NCBI GenBank assembly: GCA_013368315.1
Contig: JAACJM010000030.1
Span: 186,001-250,000 of the forward strand
Origin: Tetrapyrgos nigripes
Lineage: Eukaryota > Basidiomycota > Agaricomycetes > Agaricales > Campanellaceae
Direction: 5' to 3'
DNA: 64,000 bases
Below the pieces are notes generated by a model that saw only the letters and a list, made by a program, of their open reading frames with translations, made no database searches and was not told where the DNA came from. The position numbers and the translations under genes were made by a program. Positions 11,476 through 22,700 of the stretch are shown in pieces (position 1 is the first letter of the stretch; each line of letters starts with the position of its first letter).

Positions 11476-12942
11476 ATGAAAGGTCAAGCCTTTTTTCTTC
11501 CTTCCCTCAAAAACATAGCTGAGCATTTCATTCTAGACCAAAAAGCTAGCAAAGGAAAGGGAAAAGCCAAAGACAACAGCACATCACAAAGTAGAGGTAA
11601 GTAACTTCAACTTTGAAGTACGCAGTGTAAAGCTTCATTCTTTCACCTCTAGCTGGTGGGGCCGCAAAACTTATAGGTATATTACTTACATTTTACTACT
11701 TCACTATCAGACGTACTGAACTCAGCTTTATGAGTATAGAGCGATACGAGACTCTTGCAAAGCAGCGAAGGGATATTGGTGAGTACTCTGTCATGTAGCC
11801 ACTCAGGCTGTAAAAAATCTTTCTTAATTTTTTTTTCTTTTTTTTTAATTCTAGATATCGAACTCAAAAATATACAAGATCAGCTAGGTAAATACCCACC
11901 AGTGTAGAGTGCATATCCATGCAACTGATATCCTCTAATTTACAGATTCTAGCGATTCCAGCTCGGACAGCAGTGACGGAAATAGTCACTTGTATGTTAG
12001 TGACAGTGATGATTCCATCGGGCCCTACATAGTTGGTGTAGTAGAGTCTGAATCCAAGTTCAACGCTGCGCCACCATACACGTCTCTTTCTCATACTGGT
12101 ATGTTCAGTTTAGTTATTATTTGCTTCTTCTTGCTAACCTATTGGATCACTGCGCCAGCTTCTTCGACGCCTTCTACACCAAGTCATACCTCAAGACCTG
12201 CTCTCACCGTCACAACGTCAAGACCTGCTCCCACCGTCACAATGTCCAGACCTGCTCCCACCATCACAACGTCAAGACCCCACACTACACGGTCCTTTGC
12301 AGCTCGTCCCAATGCTCTCACTGCACGCACTGCAAATGCGACACCCATTCCTGGTAGCTCTTCAGCATCCCCATCCAACCCTCCAACTCCATGTGCCACA
12401 AAAGCGAAGCCAAAGTACAAAAAGAATTACTTTGGGTATGTTGTGTATCGTGGTAGAGAAACAGGTGCTTTCAAATTCTGGTGAGTGTCTTCCTGAAGTT
12501 TTCTCCTACTCCCCTTTCATTCTTTTCTCTCTCTAGGAATATGGTACAGTCTATCATTGCCAATGATAGTATTGTGTTGTATAAGGGGTTCCCAACCTTT
12601 CAAGCAGCCCGGGAAGTGTATTCACACACTCAAGACACTGGCGTTATCAATGCGTTATCCCTGCCGGCTACCTCCACTCCTCACTGCTCACAGTCGCAGG
12701 AGATTCAAGACAACCGGATTTATGTGGTGACAGAAGGTCCAAGTCCTGGAGTATATCAGGATGCGTATGTTTTCTTTTTATTTCAATGTTTAGTTTCATA
12801 CATTGATGAGTTTTCAAGGTTTTCTGCCCTTGAAAGAGGCCTTCAATGGGATGGTGGCGCATTGCATCCCAAGGATACTGTGGCAGAAGCCAACCGATTT
12901 TTTGTTACGGAGTTCATGGGAGGTAGGGTAAGGGCTATATAG
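11476..12942 (+). CDS. KDZ passenger with two RNase H1-N/viroplasmin-like modules
   Basis: The ATG at 11476 opens KGQAFFLPSLKNIAEHF and a basic linker. Small exons then give a helical segment (YETLAKQRRDI, LKNIQDQL), a Ser/Asp-rich acidic stretch, and a Ser/Thr/Pro spacer with tandem SRPAPTVT-type repeats (12190-12290). The first folded module is YFGYVVYRGRETGAFKFW, an intron (donor GTGAGT at 12481), then IVLYKGFPTFQAAREVYSHT. This is the signature of the RNase H1 N-terminal (hybrid-binding, Cauli_VI) domain: VV-x-GR-x-G-x-[FY] and then a K-G-F-x-[ST]-x-x-A strand-helix. A second module, IYVVTEGPSPGVYQDA, an intron and ALERGLQWDGGALHPKDTVAEANRFF, has the same layout. Such domains bind RNA/DNA hybrids or duplex RNA in known families; the role here is unknown. 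Exons from 11859 on keep frame to TAG at 12942, while exons 2-3 (11653-11780) are less certain. No premature stop was seen. Confidence 0.6.
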
Positions 12943-13066
12943 AATGTACACTATCCCGTTGCTACATTTTTGAAATGTACACTACCCTGTACACTATCTT
13001 GTACGCCGACTTGTCGCTACATTTTTGAAATGTACACTATCTTGTCGCTATATTTTTGAAATGTGA
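12943..13066 (+). repeat. Short tandem repeat GCTACATTTTTGAAATGTACAC
   Basis: Three units share TGTACACTA, a variable C/T-rich middle and CGCTACATTTTTGAAA, at about 12955, 12976 and 13031. They follow directly after the stop codon of the viroplasmin-like gene. Confidence 0.7.
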
Positions 13067-13981
13067 TGAGATCTAGAAATCGTTGGGAGGTACTTAAGAC
13101 ATGAATAGCCTTGAAGTATGAGGAATGGCTTCAGAGGGTGTCTAACGCGACTTTGGAAAAGACTTGTAAATTTCGCACAAGTCAAAGCTTTCCAAATATG
13201 GTAGCTGCTCCTCCTCCCCCTTCAGCCACAACACATAAAGTCAAAATTTTTGGACTCTAGGGTGTATCTTTCTGAGTATTTTTTTGATCAAGGTGACTGT
13301 CTTGCTGATTAGTATTTTTTGTATCTTTTAGAGAGGCTGAGCATGCATATTTAATTGAGAACTTCCTTTCACTTTACTATTCTACCTCGAAAATATTCTG
13401 TTACAACGCAAGTTGCTGTAAAGATGAATTTGACTTATTCGAGTGATAATTAAGTACAAGATATCATATAATAATCCTCTGAGTCTGAGAATTGATCTAG
13501 GTGGAGACAGAGTTTCTGCAAAGACTCGTAAGACACCCACTTGACCTCAGATTCAGGACGCTCTGTTAAGTTTTGAGAGCTGAAATTTTTTTCGTCTACA
13601 CTTACTTTACATAAAAACAACATATCACAAAATGAAGATGATCGGAGAAGATTTTACTTTTTCGATGCCAGATGCGAGAGTTCTGTAGCATGTTTGAAGG
13701 TGTCCAAGTATTTTTTGTGCACTGGGGAGGTTTATCTCCATGAACTCACTTCAAAATAGATATTCTGCCTTTAAGCACTTCCTAGTATTGATACCTCCAT
13801 CAATTTTGAGTAGATAGCTGCTAGAAAACTTGTGGTCGCTGTTTTCAACGGTGAGCTCGAACCTCGGATATTGCGGCCCGGTCATAAATTTCGCTCACTT
13901 CTGACTTCAAGGTTCAAAAAGAAATGTTCGCAAAGGCTACAACAAGTCCATTCATCAAGATATCATAATACACAAAGGATT
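12943..13981. other. KDZ internal spacer, no gene seen
   Basis: About 1 kb between the convergent ends of the viroplasmin-like and TET/JBP genes. It begins with a short tandem repeat (entered separately). The rest is AT-rich and without a credible coding frame. Confidence 0.5.
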
Positions 13982-15429
13982 TCAAGTACTAATGGTCTTA
14001 ATATCATCTATGGTAGAAAACATATTCATCATTCTTTCACGACGGCCTACTTTACGGGCATGGAGTTCCGCAATCTCATCCTCACTTCCATTTTTCAGAA
14101 CATCCTCTTCCGTTCGCCTTCCAGCATCTATCCACCTCCATATCCCCCCAGCTGTATACTGGGTGATACTATAGCGAGTTTCATGCTTTCCAACACCAAC
14201 GTTGGAGTGACGGAGGAGGGCGGAGGGAAGAAGGATTGTGCAGCCAGGCGGGAATTCAATTACAAGCTTGAGGTCCCAAAGGACCAGGTGACCCCCAGCT
14301 TTATAGTCAAAATCCCCAAGTGCTGTGATTGCACAGAACCCATGGGCGGTGTTTTTGGAGTCTGTGTGGATGAAAGTCCGAGTACGAGGACCAAAGTTGA
14401 CAGTAATGCTGGCGAATTCACTTCGGGGGAAGTTCGGCTCCACGCCGTCCAGCATTTTCCTAAGTTTTCGCATTCCCTCAAAGTAATACAGGTAGTTACG
14501 AGGGGAGAAGCTAGCAAACGCAGCTATGCAATGTATAAGTAAATTATAGCACTAGATTGGGGGAATTACTTACCACTTTGTGCATGGGCAACGACCTGGA
14601 AGCACGGGGCTTTGATCATATTCTCTAGCATACGGGCACGGGCATCAGTCGGTCACATGGATCGTGGTTGTCCTTTTCCGTAGGAAGGGCCACACGCTAC
14701 AGCAGCAAAACCCACACCGCGTTTGGATTGCTTCTCAGAGGCGGTGAAGGCTGCAGCCTCACGAGTTTCCTCGATCAGGATCTCGCAATTCTTGATGGCA
14801 TTGCTGTATGTTGTTCCTGAAGGTTTCTTGACAGCGGCAGCGATGATCCGGTCTTGGGAATCAAGGATTGGGATAGAGGTGCTCCGGGCCAGTGAGTAAG
14901 ACGCTGTAGGGTGAAAATGAAATGCTCACCTTCCATCAAACCTGACCCGCTCAAAACCATTCTCTAAAAACCATTGCAGCGAGCGGTCTACTGTCCTGCC
15001 TTTGGGGTCTTGTTCTACTGCAACGTAACCTCTGTAAGCTGATGGAAGGGTGCTCGCATCCAACCCAGTCCACCTAGGTGTTGAATGATTGGACGTGACA
15101 GACCCGCCATAGCCCCCAAGGTGACCTCTCTGCTCATACTTCTCCCCTCGTTGTCGTCGCCTCTTCCGAGCCTGGTAACTGTCTGTGCTCTTGTTGATGG
15201 TAGAGTTGCCAAGAGAAGTGTCGTCTCGTGGTGTGCCAGCCGGTAGGAGAGAGGGAGAGTTGGACAGGGAAGCAGTGGAAGGTTGTGGATTCGTCGTGTC
15301 TCGCTCAGTGTCACTATCGGAGTCGTCGTCGTCTTCATGGGCTAACGCTCGCACTAGCAGAGCCTCAGTGCTGAAGATTTGTAGAGGGTGAAAAGGTTGG
15401 TGGTCGGTGTAGGACTTGCTGCTCTGCAA
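13982..15429 (-). pseudogene. TET/JBP-family 2-oxoglutarate/Fe(II) dioxygenase, with an in-frame TGA
   Basis: TET/JBP enzymes oxidise 5-methylcytosine or thymine in DNA using Fe(II) and 2-oxoglutarate. The ATG at 15429 opens a disordered, acidic then basic (QARKRRRQRG) N-terminus. An exon from about 14902 encodes PILDSQDRIIAAAVKKP, KRGVGFAAVACGPSYGKGQP and, after TGA 14655-14653, DARARMLENMIKAPCFQVV. An intron at 14573-14524 leads to the double-stranded beta-helix: FGPRTRTFIHTDSKN (iron ligands H and D), GHLVLWDLKLVIEFPPG, LLPSALLRHSN (distal H) and ETRYSITQYTAGGIWRW (2-oxoglutarate-binding R). All four key residues are present. The single TGA lies before the catalytic core in a frame that is otherwise open. 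The acceptor of the first intron is unusual (GGAG). It diverges from the KDZ transposase, and TET-KDZ pairing is known in basidiomycetes. In this copy the gene is probably dead unless the stop is read through. Confidence 0.85.
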
Positions 15430-15991
15430 CTAGAAAACTGGTTGGAGGTGCCAGAGCAAAAAAAAAAAAAAAAGACACTACTCACCATTCGGGACGTCTT
15501 TGTATCCATATTTCCTGTAGTAGACATTTAATATGAGCATCATTTGGACTGAAATAAGAAAGAAAGAAAGCATAAACATTTCTCCCCCACTATTCACCTA
15601 ATCTCCTCCAACCTGCTCACCTCCCCTAGGCCCATAATTTGGACCAAAGCAAGAGGAAAGCAGGCTGCAGGACATCAGATGAAGACGGATGAGAAACAAG
15701 GGACAAAAGAGAAACACTGAATGGCTTACCAGAGGTGAAGGCAAAGGGAGTAGACGCGTAAACCAATTTTTCAATTATGTTGATCATGTTGCACTCGCGT
15801 GACTGAGACGTGTCAGGGTATCACGTGCTATCAACGCGTTGTCTTGACTTCTGACGGAGAGCTCATTCATGAGGCACAACATTTTCAAAGGCAAGCCTGC
15901 CCTCCGGGCACAACGAGGTTTTATTCCAGACTCCAAACGACCAAGACCATATCCACAAGCGCGAACATACAAACCACAAGAAATCTGAAAC
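15430..15991. promoter_or_regulatory. Divergent spacer between TET/JBP and KDZ transposase
   Basis: About 560 bp hold the promoters of both genes, a 16-base A run near 15459, and probably the unresolved first exon(s) of the transposase: an open, basic, Q-rich frame ends in this area. No specific motif is claimed. Confidence 0.4.
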
Positions 15992-18900
15992 ATCAAGGCA
16001 CAGAGAGCAGCAGAGGCAGCAGCTGAACCACCGGCGCCGCATGTTCTCTGGGATGATGAAGGTTGGAGGGACATGGATGTGGATGGAGATGGAGATGGAG
16101 ATGGAGATGGAGATGGAGATGGAGATGGAGATGGAGATGGAGATGGAGATGGAGATGGATGGGGACATGATTGGAATGAGTCATGTCAGGCCACTGCCAA
16201 CGAAATCCTTACTGGTCAGAGGCTAGTGGACTTGAGCCATGAGGGGGGGGAAGTTTATGAGCTATTCCAGAATCTAACTGGCAAAGCTAAACGGTACATT
16301 CTTTTTCAGTTATCTATTCTGTACTACTCATACACATCTGATTCTACAGTGTTGATAGCAGACTCAGAACGGATCGCATTGAGCGTCGGACCCTGGCGTT
16401 TGCTGCTTCTCTGCCAGCCATGACCGACGCCTACATGAGATGGAGCCTGGACTTTGGGACGCTGGCCGGGGAGTCACTGAAGTCGGAAGCACCCAAAGGG
16501 TGGACTACTGTCACTCTTCAAGTAGTAGATTTGTTTGGTGCGTACTATTATTTTTCTACTTATTTCTTCTGTCTGATATGCTTCATAGAGAGCAATAGAA
16601 GATCTGTTTATGTTGACCCTAAAGATATACTCAGTTCCCTCATCTCACAGGGACTGATACCTTGTTCCCCAACAAGACCAACTGTCGCACTCACAGTGAG
16701 AACAATGGAATATTATCGCTCACTCAACCTTCGGTGTTCTCGGCTCACACAACAGCCCTTCGTGAAGACGCTCTGTGATATACACAGCACACCATACCGA
16801 CCATACCTGCGAAAACAATTCTCAATATGCTATGACCTCTATATGGATGTCCTGAGAAGTACCAAGTCTCGTGTACTGCATGCTCTCGGCCGGGATAGCA
16901 ACAACTACCGGCTTGCTAATGCATGCCCAGCATGTCAATACCGACTGGAGGGAGAGCAGGAACTCGAGTTCAGCATGATGTGCTGTATGGACGGTGGCGA
17001 TTCTTTAAAGCGAGTTTGTCGGCGCGCTCCTGGGCTCAACTCCGAGGGAAACCTTGTACCTGGTATTGGCCCATCCAGAGAGTATCAAGATACATGAGAG
17101 GGTGGCGGGGATTACTTCCTTTCTCGGGAAGAGGTGGACAAGTGGGCTAAAGGTGCCACACAGGAAATCCTTGATGAGCTAGCAGCGGAGGACAGTCCAT
17201 GTGCACCGAGGTGGAAGAATATGAGTGACAAGAAGACGTCACACATGTGGGGGATTTTCGATGAGACTGGGGTATTCCTATGTCTTTGTAGACATGGATT
17301 TGTCTTGTTGTTCGAGGATATGGTGCAAAGTGGTGAACAGTGAGTATCCAGAAGACCTCGCCAGCCCTGACATGTACTAACACTGCTTTATAGGGTGAAA
17401 TATGGGCTGGCAATGATCAACTGTCTTATGGATGTTCTCGGTGAATGTCTTGCTGTAGGTTATGACATTGGCTGTGGTTTCAAGACAACCATTGCGAAGA
17501 GCGCGTTGGGGCCAAAAGCAGAGGGGAAGAAGTTTACTTCTCTGGTGGGTACGTTCCATGGACATGCCCATTGCAGACTGTGCCAGACTGAGCATTTGGG
17601 AACATATGTCAAGGGAAATGGACTTGAGGACTCAGAAGGCTGTGAATGGTTTTTTTCCAAATCCAACGCCCTTGCCCCTGGAGTTCGATATGCCAGCAAG
17701 TTCCACCGACGCCAGGCTATTGCGACATATGCAGAGCACAACGATGACTTTGAAGTATACGCTAATCTCTCCAATTTCCTCCTGCAGAATTACAAGCAGG
17801 CTCTCGAAATCCTTTGCACTGGGCCGGCTATAGCACAGTCAATGGAAGACCTCAAAGTGGATTCAACAGAGCGGTTTTCAGAATGGCTGACTGAGGAGAG
17901 GGAGTACTTGAAAAACTTGAAGAAGGCCAAGGTTCCTGAGGAGGAAACTCTTCAGATGGAGTACTATTGAAAACTAGTGGAGCTGGGAAAGGCTAAGTAA
18001 GTTTATTCCAGTCTCAAAGGTGTGATTAACATATTAACGAACATCTTCGATAGCAAAACTCTTGCTGAGGTCAACAAAGCCTGGCTGGATATAGGAAGAC
18101 CTCAAGATGTCACTGACTATGGTGCAGCTACGAGCAGCAGCCGAAGACTTGAAACGAAGCGGCGACATGGCATTGAGACTCGGGACAATGCTCTAGTGCA
18201 ATGCCAGCTATTGGAGCAGAAGCTCAGGGTCTCCAAGCGGTGGGAGGTTGGGTCAAAGGAGTGGGAGGATGCACGGAGACTAGTGGGGATGTCCATGTAC
18301 CAGCGTTGTGTAGATAGGCTGGAGGGGTTGCTGGTAGCAAGGCTGTTTGAACTGACACGCATGAATATGTCACAAACAGGTATGTTTTCATATTTTTCAC
18401 GACTACCATTAGTTACTTACTTATTATATAGGATACAAACTACGAAAGCACATTGGACAAGCACTGAAAACCCGCTCTCAAGCCATCCGGACCGCACTTG
18501 AGAACTACAATGCTGCCGCCGCTACTTTACACCCACCGCGCCCTAAGCTTTGTTGGGACGACGTCGTCAAATGCTCCTTCCTCTCCGACTTCGACATGCT
18601 TCGGGACACACGGGATGATATAAAGAAGAAGCCATGGTCTCAGCCTGCCGTTTGCGCACTAATGGACAGGTTCTTCAAGTTTGTTCGGGCAAAAGAAGAA
18701 ATTTCACAGCTAAACATCGAAATTCGCCGCCTGGCAACATATCTGAATGACGAGGACGACTTTCTCCTGCGGAAAATAGAGGAACTTCTCCCAGTTGACC
18801 CTGCCCTTGCGAACCAAGTGAAAATCTATCATCAACGACGAGGACAATACTGGGAAAGGCATTGGGAAGTGCTTGGGAAGATCAAGTCTCTTCCAGGATT

Positions 18901-19087
18901 CACAGGGACGTTGGAGTTGGGTATTGGCCCTTTAACTCATGCTCGCTCTTTCAGGCATTTCAGGCCAACCAACTCAGCATACCCAATAGGCGAAGACAGC
19001 GACGAAGGTGAAGATACCGAGGAAGAATGTGACAAAGCTGAAGGGGATGAACATGCTATGGAAATCCTTAGGATTACTCACGACTGA
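15992..19087 (+). pseudogene. KDZ transposase, with two in-frame TGA codons
   Basis: Predicted RNase H-fold transposase of the KDZ superfamily, mobilising the element at 7965-19769. Exons: about 15992-16293, 16350-16537, 16589-17339, 17394-17996, 18054-18379 and 18432-19087, all GT..AG and in frame. The first exon contains PPAPHVLWDDEGWRDMDV followed by a Gly-Asp repeat. Family marks are YYRSLNLRCSRLTQQPFVKT, ACPACQYRLEGE (Cys pair), MDGGDSLKRV, FDETGVFLCLCRHGF, VGYDIGCGF, HGHAHCRLCQ and a coiled C-terminal region (MDRFFKFVRAKEEISQLNIE). TGA at 17095-17097 sits just before GGGDYFLSREEVDKWAK. TGA at 17968-17970 sits in LQMEYY-x-KLVELGKA. In both cases the frame continues perfectly. The true start is upstream and unresolved. 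Confidence 0.9.
16083..16160 (+). repeat. ATGGAG hexanucleotide microsatellite, about 13 units
   Basis: Perfect six-base repeat inside the KDZ transposase first exon, coding for alternating Gly-Asp. Repeat-length changes stay in frame. Long reverse-strand Ser-Ile or His-Leu frames here are only translations of this repeat. Confidence 0.95.
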
Positions 19088-19133
19088 CATAGGGCCACGA
19101 TATACTTGACAATGTACTGAGAGGTAACATAGG

Positions 19134-19769
19134 TACATAATATGTTTATTTCGGAATTTTTACGTTTTTTTTTGAAGTTCATATGCACTCGCTGCGTCGG
19201 GGAGGCGGGAACGACGTCTCTCGCATGGTGGGAAGCGCAACCCGCTCCCGAACATTACTTATATACTTGGAAATGCACTTAGGGGTAGTATAGGTATATA
19301 ATGTATTTTTTTGGACTTTCTACGGTTTTATTTGAAGTACATACGCGCTCGCTGCATCGGGGAAGGCGGGAACAACCTCCGACGCATGACAGGAACCGCA
19401 ACCCGCTCCTGAAACATTACTATATACTGTTCAATGCACTTAGGGGTAGTATAGGTCCATACTGTATTTTTTTCAGAGTTTCTACGATTTTATTTGTCGT
19501 ACATACGTGCTCACTGTGTCGGTGAAGGTGGGAACAATATCCGACCAATGGCGGGAAGGGCAACCGGCTCCCGAACATCAGTGACATCATAGAACCTACC
19601 CGTACTTGCCACTGACAGTGTCCCAGACCTCTAGTCGCTTCAAAGTCCCTCAGTAATTAACCAGTATTTAATGCGATACCCGTAGAGGCCGCCTAACCTA
19701 TCAAATTTGATAGGACCACATGACCCCTTGTCCTATCAAATTTGATCAGTTAGTTGGGAGACACAGGTG
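19134..19769 (-). repeat. KDZ right terminal inverted repeat
   Basis: Reverse complement of 7965-8600, with three of the about 160-bp subterminal units and the CCTATCAAATTTGATAGG palindromes at the tip. It ends ...GAGACACAGGTG at 19769. Confidence 0.9.
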
Positions 19770-19777
19770 GGCAGGTA
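19770..19777 (+). repeat. KDZ target-site duplication, right copy
   Basis: GGCAGGTA, identical to 7957-7964. Confidence 0.9.
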
Positions 19778-22700
19778 GAAGACCCCATCAACAGGTGAGC
19801 TTTCTTAGAAATTGTAAATATTTATATGAAATGACTGATTATTCCTCATTTCTCTACTACATAAGAATCCTCTGGCAGGGCCATCAAATGCAACTGCTGA
19901 TAGACAAGTAAGTTTTTTCTGTTCAAATATTACATAGGAAAATACTACATAGGATACTTTCTTATATGAATTATCTTAGAACTATGCAGATAGGTTTCAA
20001 AATTTGCCAGCTAATCTCCGCAACCAGCTTGCAAATCTTCCCACTCACCCACTACCTCTGCCAGGTCGTGGTCGTCCCTGTGGCTGAGGTAGAGGTAGAG
20101 GTCAGGCTCAGGGAACAGCTCACATTGAAGACCATGCCTCCTGCACCTCAACATGAACCTCAACCTGGGCCAGAACCTGAAGGCAACATAGATGATCCTG
20201 CTCTATTTGAGCCACCACTTGATCCATCTCAAGAATTTGAAGAGATTCCTGAAATTCCAATTGATCAGCTACCTCTGGCACTTCGTCCCATTATTGAAGA
20301 GGAGGATTATGACCAGTATTTCATGGGTGGATTTACAGAAGTCTGTCCCAAGTGCAAGGCTCTTCATTGGGACTGTGAGAAATTAACAAAGTCAACTATC
20401 CATGAGCTTAAATTTGGTTCCTGTTGTCTTCAAGGAAAAGTAGTACTTCCCAAGTTGCAGAAGCCTCCTCCTGAGCTTCAGAAGCTATATGATGGGACAA
20501 GCCATGACTCTAAACATTTTTTGGACAATATCCGCAGCTATAATGCAGCTTTTGCTTTTGTATCACTTGGACTCAAAACAAACAGTCAAAATGATCCTGA
20601 AATGCCTACATCTGGAGCACACTATTACAAAATCAAAGGAGAGCTCTGGCACTCAATGGGCTCTCTATTGCCAGAGACAGGACAAAATCCTGTATATGCC
20701 CAGTTATATATTGTAGCTCCTCAGGATGCAATTCAGCAGCGATTGGAAAACAATGCAAATTGTGGGACTGGATTGCATGCAACCATCATGCAGGAAGTTT
20801 CTGATATGCTGCATCGACACAATGGATTTGTGACACTATACAAATCTGCATATCAGCGTGTTAGGGAGCTGCAGACAAATAATCCAGAGAATATTCGGAA
20901 TATCACTATTAAACTCCACTTTAATTTTGGCCAGGATCCCAGAACTCATAATTTACCTACAGTTGATGAAGTGGCTATTCTCTTACCCGGAAGGGAAGAA
21001 GTGACAGACCACAGAGATATCATTTTGCATACACAAGCAGGGTCTCTGAAACGTTTGTATGAGACCAATCCAGCCTATATGGCATTGCATTATGTGTTAC
21101 TCTTTCCAAGGGGAGAATTGGGTTGGCATCCAAAACTCAAACTATCACAAGAGTACTTAGATGCAAATAATATCACTGTTGATGAAGGTGCAGTTGATTG
21201 GGAGGAGGACTTGGAAGATCCAGAAGCAGCAACCTCTGGATCAAGAAAGAGGAAGCAAATGTATGTGACACAGTTGGAGTATTATGCATATCGTATACAC
21301 AAGAGAACATCTTTAGATGAGTCAGATCATATGTTTAGAGCAGGTCTTCTCTTTCAACAATTTGTTGTTGATGCCCGGACTCAAACTGAGCAAAGTAGAT
21401 TGCAGTTTTTGCATCTCAATCAAGCCAAACTTAGATCAGAGGTTTATAATGGATTGGTGGATGCTATAAACAATGGAGATGTTAGTTTGGAAAATGTGGG
21501 TCAGAAGTATATTTTGCCATCTACACATATAGGGAGTTCCCAGCATATGTTCCAACTTTATCAGGATTCAATTGCTTTGGCACGGCATTTTTCAAAACCA
21601 GACTTTTTCCTTACAATCACAGCAAATCCAAATTGTGAGGAAATCAAAAGTGCATTAGAACCAGGTCAGACATATCTGCAAAGGCCAGATTTGGTTGCAC
21701 GAGTCTTTAGAGAGAAATTGAGAATGGTTCTGAAAGATATACGAGAGAAAGGGATTCTGGGCAAATGTGTTGGTTATGTATATACCATTGAATTCCAGAA
21801 GAGAGGACTGCCACATGCACATATTCTGATATTTCTGTCACCTGAAGCAAGAATCTGTGACCCTCATATTATTGACAAAGTTATCTCTGCTCAGCTGCCA
21901 GATAAGGACACAAATCCCACTCTATTTGAGTTAGTGACAAGCCGTATGATACATGGGCCCTGTGGTGTCCACAATCCAGATGCACCCTGTATGAAGCATG
22001 GCAAATGTACCAAGGGATTCCCTAAACCTTTTGTTAGTGAAACAGCACTCTCTGAAGATGGGTACACTACTTATGCACGACCTGACAATGGCCGCTATTT
22101 CATGAAAAAGGTCAATGGTCAGGATGTTAAAGTAGACAATCAATGGGTGGTGCCTTACAATGCCTGGATATTAATGCAGCTTAAATGCCATGCAAATCTG
22201 GAGTGTTGCATGTCTGTCAAGGCATTCAAGTATATTCACAAGTATATCTATAAAGGACATGACAAGACCACTATGTCATTTGGAGAGGCAATAGATGAGA
22301 TCAAGCAATATGCAGAAGCCCACTACATTTCCTGTGCAGGAGCCATCTGGAGATTGATGCATTATGAGATGCATGGAGGAATACCCAATGTGGTTCGGTT
22401 GTCTCTTCACACAGAGAGAGAGCAGATGGTTGTTTTTCATGAAGAGCAAGGAGCTCATGATATTCTCAACCAGGCTCAGAAGCAGAAGACAACACTTATG
22501 GGATGGTTTGAAGCAAATGCAGATGAGAAGAAGACTGCAGAGGAGCATCCAGACTGGGCAACAACTATTGCACGAAGCACCCTCTATCAGAACTTTCCAC
22601 AAAAATTTGTATGGGTGAAGACAACAAAGAAGTGGAAACCTAGACAGAAAGGTTTTGCAATAGGGTGAATGTATTTTGTCCATCCCTCTGCAGGTGAACG

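Larger units (their letters stand above)
7965..19769. mobile_element. KDZ (Kyakuja-Dileera-Zisupton) DNA transposon with TET/JBP gene
   Basis: Bounded by inverted repeats that start CACCTGTGTCTCCC and are nearly identical for about 640 bp (7965-8600 against 19134-19769). It is flanked by the 8-bp duplication GGCAGGTA and inserted in the Helitron coding sequence. It carries four genes in two divergent pairs: 9031-11182 (-) with 11476-12942 (+), and 13982-15429 (-) with 15992-19087 (+). Association of TET/JBP dioxygenase genes with KDZ transposases is established for basidiomycetes. Its base composition keeps ordinary CpG, unlike the surrounding Helitron, and the two TIRs are near-identical, so the insertion looks recent. 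Three of the four genes nevertheless carry an in-frame TGA. Confidence 0.93.

Noticed and set aside
14580..14700. Intron that would skip the TGA in the TET/JBP gene
   Set aside because: The only GT..AG pair that removes the stop also deletes the conserved GPSYGKGQ segment, so a nonsense mutation is more likely.
15863..16423. Long frames of Ser-Ile, His-Leu or Met-Glu repeats
   Set aside because: All are other-frame translations of the ATGGAG microsatellite. Only the Gly-Asp frame fits the KDZ transposase.
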